Below are positions 57,101 to 64,000 of a DNA stretch of 64,000 nt, piece by piece. This DNA is from Thereva unica. Its lineage: Eukaryota; Arthropoda; Insecta; Diptera; Therevidae. The stretch lies in NCBI GenBank assembly GCA_949987705.1, contig OX465283.1, forward strand, positions 134,814,101 through 134,878,100, written 5' to 3'. Position 1 is the first letter of the stretch. Each line of letters starts with the position of its first letter. The notes under the pieces were generated by a model. That model saw only the letters and a program-made list of their open reading frames with translations, was not told the DNA's origin and did not search any database. A program made the position numbers and the translations under genes.

Positions 57101-58665
57101 TTCAGAAACATCCAATAACTTTTTATTTTAGAAGCATCTGTCATTTTGAGATTCAAATTTACATTTGGTGTCGGAAAATAATAAAACTTTACTCCCTCTA
57201 ATGGCGCAAATTCATATTTTTTTATATTTATTTTACTTTGAGCAGCTATTTCTGATTCTGATACTGATTTTAAACGGGGGAAAGGTTTTTTAGGCAAAAC
57301 GTATGAAGCAGGTGTAATAATTTCACAGCCACCCAAACTATGAAACGTTCCTTTACCGTCCAAAGTCTCTACATTCCAATCTGCATTATCAGAAACGAAC
57401 TGAATGAATGCCTCCTCTCTAACTTCGATTTCTCCTTGCATTGCGGCTGCTATTTCATAAGTACGAACTTCATTATATGAACAGCTGAAACCCATTGCAT
57501 GACACATATCAATCAATTCCCTTGATCCAAACTTTCTATGCAGTGCAACGCCAACAGCAATGTGAAGCGGTGAAAGTAGTAAGCGCGGGAACATTGCTGA
57601 CATAATGGCATGAGCAATAGAAATTATTACAGGCTCGTAATATCCAGGATTTTTTCCTTTTCTGTATTGGTTCATGACAAGTTTCTCTAATAAGTATTTA
57701 AGTTTATCTGGTATCTTTTGAGCTTTGACAAACATGCTATCACTCGCTGGATATTCATTAAAATCTTCAGTAGTATATTCTTTAATGTCATTAAACAGGA
57801 TTTTTACTACTTGATCAATAACTTGATAGTGGAAAGAATTTTCTTTCGATTCCTCATGATTATTGCGCAGAAAATCGTACCCTTTGTTTTTTAAACAGCA
57901 ATAACCATGAGAACCTTTTTTATTAATAATTACAATATGATTTTGATAATGATTGTACAATTTATTCCATATCGTCTTATCGCGTAAAACTTCATAAAAA
58001 TCTTCAAGATTAAATTGATTTTCTTCATGGTCATCAATGTAATTAAATATTTCTTCCATTGAACATTGAATTTTGCTGCGCAATATTGCTTCCTTTTTCG
58101 AATGCTCACTATCTTTTTGCCTTAATTTCGATGAGCAATTTCTTCTGTGATATTTAGCATTCAGAACAGTTAATTCGTCCTCACATAAAAGTTTGTTTAT
58201 AATTTCTTCCTTGGCCAATACATTCAAAGTTTCATTATTTGAATGATAATCTATAACTAGTTGTTTAGTTTCGTTGGTACTCAAAACAGAAAAAGGTTGA
58301 TTATGAAAAATCCTTTTCGCGCAAATTATGCAATGTATTTCAAAATCGAATTCATAACTTCTTGCCCCAACGTCATCTGAGGTACTTTGATAATCTGACG
58401 ATTCCGTGAGTTTTCGTTTTTTTGTTTCGGGAGTATGTATTGTCGTCTTGATATAACGTGTACGACATTTTTCATGCACTTTAACATGTGTTTTTTCTTT
58501 AATATGATTATGCAGTCCGTCATTCCGAGTTTCTAAAGAAATCTTGCATATATTACTAATTCCTTTTTTTTTAACAGTGCTTAATACATTATCTACTGAT
58601 TGATTCTCCCAATTCTCAACATATTTGCAAATCACGCAATAGTCCTCATTTTCTGTATCAACCAT
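54172..58665 (-). CDS. Transposase-like protein with zinc modules, XPG/PIN-like nuclease and CXC cluster (2 exons, 1,473 aa)
   Basis: Exon 1 is 58665-56859 and exon 2 is 56786-54172; the sum, 4,422 nt, is divisible by three and open. The N-terminus has two C-x2-C ... H-x3/4-C zinc modules (CVIC about residues 10-13 with HEKC; CIIC about 112-115 with HRRNC). The middle holds ITFDQPLY, then VVIRLGGFHTLMSFLGSIGY (about 610-630), a block shared with large unnamed metazoan proteins. About 1055-1255 is FEN1/XPG-like: VIDGG, VIFDGY, a basic ERSRR, AADADRT, TEDTDILV and GCDTVS supply ordered acidic positions. About 1412-1445 is a cysteine cluster, CSCKKDCGNSCGCRKHG then CNLACTNCAGSNC, like tesmin/CXC DNA-binding motifs. 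The tail is acidic. It probably binds the element's ends and cuts DNA, acting in the nucleus. ATG at 58665 is the first in frame. No classical RNase-H-fold DDE triad was confidently placed. It has no stops or frameshifts. Confidence 0.9.
56787..56858 (-). other. 72-bp GT-AG intron of the transposon gene
   Basis: Donor ATAATAG|GTGTGTAAG and acceptor TTTGGTTACAG|GTACGTC on the minus strand. Splicing joins a phase-1 G to GT, giving ...LKSRDII-G-TSQMDTD, and keeps the long frame open. The intron contains in-frame stops and is AT-rich (TTATTATTATATTAATTAAT), a typical insect short intron. Confidence 0.88.
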
Positions 58666-59509
58666 TCTAAAATATTATAATTAAAATTAACAAAAGAACA
58701 ATATATTTATTTAAACTACATATATTTTGTACTAACATATTTAATAAATTAATTTAGTAATAATTGAAAATATTGCTGTTCACTATAATATTACTAAAAA
58801 CAAAAATATATAATTGTTTTATTTACCTTGGAAGAAAAAATAGATACTAATAAGTAGAAAATAGAAAAATTAGGTACTTTATAACAGAATTCGGCTAAAC
58901 AGGCTTGTCCTGATAAACGTAGATGCATTCAGGGCAGCTATTAATAAGGGTTCTTTGGATCCTCTGTTACAACTTCTATCAACAAACACTTGATTATTTG
59001 TAAACTTTCAAATTCAGTATTTATTATGTACCATCAATGTCATAAATAACATGAATTGAAAACACTGTCAGTATTCAAAATCACTTTAATACCACTGAGA
59101 ATACTATGTCACGGAAATATTCAAATGTATTATTTATCAAGTATACCTTACTGAATTTAATAACAAAAAAATTAATGATTTTTCAACATCAACACAAACA
59201 CTTAAAATTATATTCAAAAAACAAAAAAACACTTAAATTTATATTCACTATCACTGTTGCTGAACTTTTTAACGAATGAATTTAATTATACGCCAGCAAA
59301 ATCAAAAACGTGCATGGTATTGATACTGCGTAAACTATTAAATACCACGAAGGGCTCCTAACCTGCCATATATAGTAACCTAAAGCCCGTTACACATCGT
59401 ATCAAAGCAGCCTACTATATCAAAACCGACAAATTCAAAAAATAATTGAGCTTTATTTTTTATTTTTCATTATTAAATTGAATTTATCGCGTAAACCCCA
59501 TAGGGGTTA

Positions 59510-60151
59510 TTGCAATTTTTTTTTGTTTAACGTTGATTTTTCAAATTGTAGGGGTAGTTTTAACCCCTTAAGGGTTGCAAATAAATTTATATTTGCCTGA
59601 CAATACGTATACAATGGAATTTAAAGCATAAACTTGAAAAAAAAAAATGTTTACAATTTTTTTTATTTTCAGTCGATTTAGGGGTGGTTTTAACCCTTAT
59701 CATAAAGTTTGGCTTGATTTAGTATAAATCAACCACCTTCTAAAATAAATATTGAAAAAAGTGTATTTCATTGGATTATTTTTCATTATTATTGAATTCA
59801 TCGCAAAAAAACCCTTAAAAAGGGGTGTTACAGTTTACCTGGGCACCAGGTACCTCGGAGACCGTTGCCGTCGTTATTTTCGTGCTCAGCGACCCCAAAA
59901 ACCCCCGGGTAGCAAAAATCGGCTCATTTCCATCAATATTTACCGAGTGATAGAATGTCTCTTTGAGATGCACTTCTAAAATGCATATTTTTAATGCAGG
60001 AAATGCATTTTTTCAAAATGAATTCATCACTACCGGTCACAAAGTTTGTGGATGCTCTCACGAATCGAACACAAAAAACCGCATTAAGATCCATCTTACT
60101 GTTCAAAAAATCCTAGGTTTGGCACTTTTTAGTGCTTTATTTCCTCGACTA
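59510..60151 (-). repeat. Right terminal inverted repeat
   Basis: Inverted partner of 53412-54033, slightly longer through retained segments. It holds AGTATAAATCAACCACCTTC, which the left repeat lacks but the old relative at 3780 keeps, so the right copy is the more ancestral form. Pairing ends near TTGCAA at 59510-59515. Confidence 0.85.
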
Positions 60152-60159
60152 AGTAATAA

Positions 60160-61090
60160 TATTCAAATGAAAGAATTGAGAAATATTGCAGAAACAACTT
60201 AGTCACTATTAATTAATTGTCATAAAAAATTCCCGCCATGGTATGGTAACATATTGTCAAGGTCTAGCAAGCTTTTAATGCCGACGAAGGAGTCCGTGTG
60301 TCTTGGGGCTCGAGCAGCTAGCGCTAAAGTGGCGCTGTAGCAATCAACTATTAATTGTGGTTATTTAACAAGAACTAATTGACTTCTGGAGACACCTCGA
60401 TCCCGTAATGATAACCGCTTTTTGATTAATAATGATATCCGATAATTTTTAGTGTTTATTGGCTTAAAGTGCATCGCCGCGCGTTCCGCTATGCCATGCC
60501 GTGCCGATCTGGGGTGTAGTTAGCGCGACTGTTATACTGGGACGACGAGCTTTGGCGACAATTTACATTCATCATCCGGAATAAAGAACTTCTCCTGGGT
60601 ACTTAATATTAATCTTTGGATTAAACTTGGCATCATCGTGGATAAAAAGCGCAAGAGATCGATGAAAACAGCCGCCAGCAGCCAATGTATTGCAGTTTAT
60701 AGATATTGTGCAGTTGTGTGTAAGCGCATAGTAACAACAATAATAATAACAACAACAAAAGCAACAACACAACAGAAACGAAATAATTGCAAATTTATGG
60801 ATTTTTTGATATACGCAACAAGATACCAAACCAGAGTACGGCCTTGAAGTTTTCGGTTACGTCATACGGACACGGCAGTACCGGCACCGGAATACCTAAA
60901 GAAACCGCTTGTCTTACCGCCAGCCGAGTCATTTCTTAAGATTGTTGTGTTGGGTCCGATCTACACAGCGGATTTTTCTCGCCGCTGCTGCTGCTGCTGT
61001 GCTGTCTCACAAAAATAAAACTATAACGAACAAACAGCCGGGAGTCTCCGGTCTATGCTGAATGAACAGGTCAGGCTGGCTGATGCCGTA
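60160..61090 (+). other. Possible host-gene 5' region with opa-like repeats
   Basis: Composition differs from the surrounding transposon DNA: GCATCGCCGCGCGTTCCGC near 60472, AGCCGCCAGCAGCCAATG near 60669, a CAACAACAAAAGCAACAACA run near 60745, and CGCCGCTGCTGCTGCTGCT near 60980. A 69-codon frame (60638-60847) has no recognised domain. Such repeats and long leaders are usual for 5' exons of insect developmental genes, so an untranslated first exon is possible. No TATA or splice site can be assigned with confidence. Confidence 0.35.
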
Positions 61091-62229
61091 TTGTGACATA
61101 TGTCATAAATTATGTCAGAAACAAAACACTTACACTATCAGTTAAAAGTACCGTTAGTTAAAAAGGACAATTCCTACACCCATATATAAATTGCACCTAC
61201 ATATGTCATTATTCTAAGAAGAAAACTGTCCCAAAACTAGGAAATGACTTTCAGTCAAGGTCAAATCATGTTTTACTTTTACCTAAAACTAATTGCATAA
61301 CAGTTATGTTTTTACTGATCTTAATCGTTATCCTTGAAGCTGTTACACTTTTATGGGTGTCCTTAAAGGATCGATTATTGAAGAAAGAAGCGAGGAAAGT
61401 ACTTTCCCATAGAGATACATGTTGTATACCTACATTGTTTTTTGCTTGTTTCGATTCTGAAGAAGGTATATTTATTTATATTCCCAGGCTCTGTTGTTGG
61501 CGGGCAGTTGGCACACATTGAAACTGGATTTCTTTTTAGAGATTGATTATATAACAGCCAAAAATAATCTCGAGAGAATTCCTTGATATTTGTGCATATT
61601 TTTTAATAATTCCCAAAACTGGAACAGAAATTTATATCAGTGTTTTTTATTACTCTGGTTATATCGATTTTATTTTCTGTTACAATTTTGAATGCCGCCG
61701 ATGCTTTTTTTAGTTTGAAGTGATTTTTGATATCCCTAGATGTCGCTAATCAATTAATTAATAATTGTTTTACTGTTTTTAAGGATTTAGTGAGAGTTAT
61801 GAAATTAAATGTCCTAAGGACCGAAATTAATACATCAAAACTATTTTTTTTTATTTTAAACAAGCTAAAAATAACTTTTCTGGTTGAATTTAAAAAACAA
61901 AAAATAAAAAAAAAAACTCAAAAACTTATCGCTAAAAAAATCCTTCTTGATATTTACCCACCATCGCATCGATCGTGATAAATTGTGAAATTAGCTGATT
62001 TTATTATTTTTGATGTTGTGATAAACAAATTAATGACCGATAACTTGGTATTAATGAATAGAGTGTTGAAAGCACAGAGGGTGGTAAGATGGTGCAAAAA
62101 TATTATGTAATTATAGACAATGGGGGTTGCAGAAAAATATAATTGAAAATATAACAGAAAAGTACTGATATTTCGAAAAGAATCCGTTGGAAAATTGTGT
62201 ATTACATTACAGAGAAGGATTTTCCGACT
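61091..62229. other. AT-rich stretch, no gene recognised
   Basis: The frame at 61306-61521 starts MFLLILIVILEAVTLLWVSL, which would be a membrane anchor, but it is 71 codons with no conserved motif and I do not call it a gene. Nothing else was recognised. Confidence 0.4.
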
Positions 62230-62305
62230 TTAAATTCAAATTTTCCATGCAATGGCGCTACAGCCCAAATCGAGCTTTGGCCTCTTCTAAGGCATTTTTT
62301 CTATC

Positions 62306-62911
62306 GGTAAGTCTAAGCTCAAGTGTCCCCCTTTGTACTACCAGTCCATCATGTCTTACACGTCAAGGTCAGGTGTCTGATAGTAAGCTTAGCTCGAAGG
62401 ATAAAGAAAGGATAAAATAGATTAAAGGGAGTCTGGGGGTGCATGAGGAGATGGAGATAATACTTGTGTTTGAACTCTTGGATGTTGTATGAGCTCGGGA
62501 AAACTGACTGTGGGAGGTTGTTCCACAGTCGAGTTGTTCTCGAAAAGAACGAATTTCTAAACTGATGTGTTCGCGAAAATAAGGGCTGTAGATAGTGAGG
62601 ATGAGCCGAAAGGGCTAGTCTTGTGTTGCGGGAAAAACAGGAGGTTATATATTTCGGTGGAACAGTCGTTATGGTAGATGCGGTAGAATTTCACCAGAAC
62701 CGCTACATTCCTGCGGTGGCTTAATGAATCAATTGTGGAGCAAATGGCGACGTCGCCAATGGGTTGGAGGGCGCGGTTTTGTACCTTGTCCAGATAGGCT
62801 AAGGTGGTACTCGGTGCCCCTGCCCAGAAATATGAGTTGAACTCGAGGCGGGGCCGAATGTAGGATTTTTAGATTATAGCCCTGGCGGACGGCGGAACGA
62901 GGAAATTGCAT
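62306..62911 (-). pseudogene. Jockey-like LINE fragment nested in the RTE
   Basis: Matches 45450-46060: shared CTAGTCTTGTGTTGCGGGAA, CATTCCTGCGGTGGCTTAA, GGTTTTGTACCTTGTCCAG versus GGTTTTGCACCTTGTCTAG, and GGCGGGGCCGAATGTAGGA. It encodes decayed AWLDKVQNRAIKLIGD- and LWNSLP-type C-terminal motifs. The left edge is a T-run after AAGGCA (3' poly-A). The right edge at about 62911 rejoins RTE sequence, as seen by comparison with the uninterrupted copy at 14026. Confidence 0.78.
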
Positions 62912-63275
62912 CTTCATTTATCCACGTTTGACGCTCCTTTGCAGCATATCTCCAGTTCCGGATGTTGAGTATTGCATATGCGTCAGTCGTCACAGAGTCT
63001 ATTGATCTCCACCTGGGTCTACCTACTGGCCTACTTCCCGAATTTTCTGATGCCATAAGCCGTTTTGGGATACGATTGTCCTCCATCCTGATTACGTGGC
63101 CGGTTAGTCTCAGTCTGTTAATTTTTAATAAAGTTGAGAGTTGTGGTTCGTCAAAAATTTCATACAACTCGTTGTTGTATCTTCTTCGTCATATTCCATC
63201 CTCACTGGTTGGACCTATTATGCATCTGAGAAATTTTCTCTCAAAACTGTTGACTCGTTCCTCTATGTCCTGGAT

Positions 63276-63885
63276 CAGGGGCGGCACTTTCATAGGTGCA
63301 AATGCTGCACTTGCACCGGGCGCAATTTCAGAAATTAAGATTTTCGTCGAGAAACACCTGGATCGCCTGAATTCTGAAGTTCTCGAAAGCGCCTTCTATG
63401 TCCCGGAGGGCTGTTAAGGGGACTTTTTTTTCTATGCAAGATTCTACAGTAAAAACTAATATATGCAGTGTAGTGATCACCTATTATCCATTGAAGTTTG
63501 AAGGTTTGGGGAATGACATAGGGAACCCTATTATGGATATACGAGAATATAGTACTGTAGATTTTCGGAGCCCAGGATTGTGCTAGAAATAGTAAGGGAA
63601 GTGCAGCTAACACTGAAAAACATTCTGGAGCATTAAACCGAATTAGCGAGAGAGTATTGTGAAGTTAAAGCGCAAGTAATCTCACTAAGATCGCGGATAA
63701 AGGTAGGGGTGGTGCTTTTATAGGCGCAATTGGCGCATTTGCACCGGACGCAATTTCAGAAAAAAGTGAAAAAGTTTTCCCGTGCCTTCATTTTCATATA
63801 ATAAAGGAACTCCACAGAGTTTTTGTGTCTTTTTCCAATGTCCTGTACTGCGATCAAAAAATGAACAGCTGATGGGGGAGCCCTG
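63276..63885 (+). mobile_element. 610-bp non-autonomous hAT with duplicated 5' subterminus
   Basis: Starts CAGGGGCGGCACTTTC and ends GGGGGAGCCCTG, with an exact 8-bp duplication TCCTGGAT at 63268-63275 and 63886-63893. Removing it restores a continuous RTE reading. A second 5'-like subterminus begins near 63699 (AGGGGTGGTGCTTTTATAGG then GCGCATTTGCACCGGACGC), parallel to 63277-63330, so the element looks like a fused dimer of two copies. It encodes no transposase. Confidence 0.88.
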
Positions 63886-64000
63886 TCCTGGATCATACTC
63901 CAAGTCTCGCTACCATAACACAGTACTGGTCGTATTACTGTTTAGTAGAGTGAGAGTTTCGTTTTCTTGTGCACAAATCTTGAGTGCAAGATTTATTTTT

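Larger units (their letters stand above)
53412..60151 (-). mobile_element. Complete 6.74-kb DNA transposon, Academ-like
   Basis: Termini are TAGTCGAGGAAATAAAGCAC on the left and its exact inverted complement on the right. The 3-bp sequence AGT directly flanks both sides (53409-53411 and 60152-60154). Inverted repeats run about 622 bp (left) and 642 bp (right). One intact spliced gene occupies 54172-58665 on the minus strand. 58666-59509 is AT-rich leader, probably holding the promoter. Academ elements are known for 3-4-bp duplications and an XPG-like nuclease in the encoded protein, both of which fit. I cannot exclude a distinct superfamily. Intact coding sequence and well-conserved ends indicate a recent insertion. 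Confidence 0.88.
62230..64000 (-). pseudogene. RTE-like LINE C-terminal part, interrupted twice
   Basis: Minus-strand pieces, from the window edge inward, are VLCYGSETWSMIQD (63886-63960), VNSFERKFLRCIIGP (63215-63260), RRRYNNELYEIFDEPQLS, LKINRLRLTGHVIRMEDNRI, SGSRPVGRPRWRSIDSV, ILNIRNWRYAAKERQTW (62920-63150) and the C-terminus EEAKARFGL (62265-62290) followed by GTAGCGCCATTG. This is the RTE C-terminal order. A hAT at 63276-63885 and a Jockey fragment at 62306-62911 are inserted. The RT proper would lie beyond the window end. Confidence 0.84.

Noticed and set aside
53364..60198. 8-bp direct repeat TTAGTCAC (53356 and 60199) as the target duplication of the large transposon
   Set aside because: The sequences just inside it on the two sides are not similar; inverted similarity starts abruptly at 53412 and 60151, where a 3-bp AGT fits exactly.
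61306..61521. Small membrane protein starting MFLLILIVILEAV
   Set aside because: 71 codons, no conserved domain and no supporting neighbours; such hydrophobic frames arise by chance in AT-rich DNA.
1..64000. CRISPR array or bacterial operon structure
   Set aside because: The repeats are long minisatellites or transposon parts, and the sequence is eukaryotic: spliced gene, LINEs, SINE and hAT elements.

Overview
The window is AT-rich animal nuclear DNA, almost certainly from an arthropod and probably an insect. The evidence is the transposon mix: RTE-like LINEs with a craniofacial-development-protein-2-like endonuclease, Jockey-like LINEs, BEL/Pao, Ty3/gypsy, Transib, hAT, Tc1/mariner and Helitron. 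Runs such as ACATATGTATGTATAT and opa-like CAG/CAA repeats look dipteran, but I cannot fix the order. No rRNA or bona fide tRNA gene and no certain host protein-coding gene was found. Nearly everything recognisable is transposable-element DNA, mostly decayed and often nested.

Layout. 0-12 kb: two inverted copies of a ~1-kb repeat (100-1160 and 11120-12045) bracket LINE tails, a Transib element with 5-bp target duplications (1742-3433) carrying a Harbinger-like MITE, a fossil relative of the large element at 53-60 kb, RTE and Tc1/mariner pseudogenes, a ~100-150-bp minisatellite, and an RTE and a Helitron each split by a copy of one hAT-type MITE family. 12-26 kb: gypsy, RTE, BEL/Pao and Jockey-like fragments, a 1-kb unit built of 146-bp tandem repeats, and long uninterpretable AT-rich DNA. 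26-34 kb: a LINE interrupted by a GTF2IRD2-like hAT that is itself interrupted by a MITE, another MITE copy inside a Jockey element, a TAA-flanked MITE and a truncated LINE. 34-53 kb: a near-perfect 192-bp inverted repeat (38671-39163), dispersed minisatellites, a tRNA-derived SINE, Jockey and BEL/Pao pseudogenes and a longer RTE-like pseudogene (50195-52740).

Centrepiece. 53412-60151 is a structurally complete 6.74-kb DNA transposon with ~620-640-bp terminal inverted repeats and a 3-bp target duplication (AGT). It holds one intact two-exon gene on the minus strand (58665 to 54172, 72-bp GT-AG intron, 1,473 aa). The protein has two N-terminal C2..HC zinc modules, a conserved central region, a FEN1/XPG-like PIN nuclease domain and a C-terminal CXC-type cysteine cluster. 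Nuclease type, 3-bp duplication and long inverted repeats point to the Academ superfamily or a close relative. It is the only clearly intact long coding gene here and the best candidate for a currently or recently active, poorly described system.

60160-61090 is compositionally different (opa-like repeats, GC-richer) and may be the 5' end or upstream region of a host gene. 62230-64000 is an RTE element carrying both a nested Jockey fragment and a nested hAT element with an exact 8-bp duplication.
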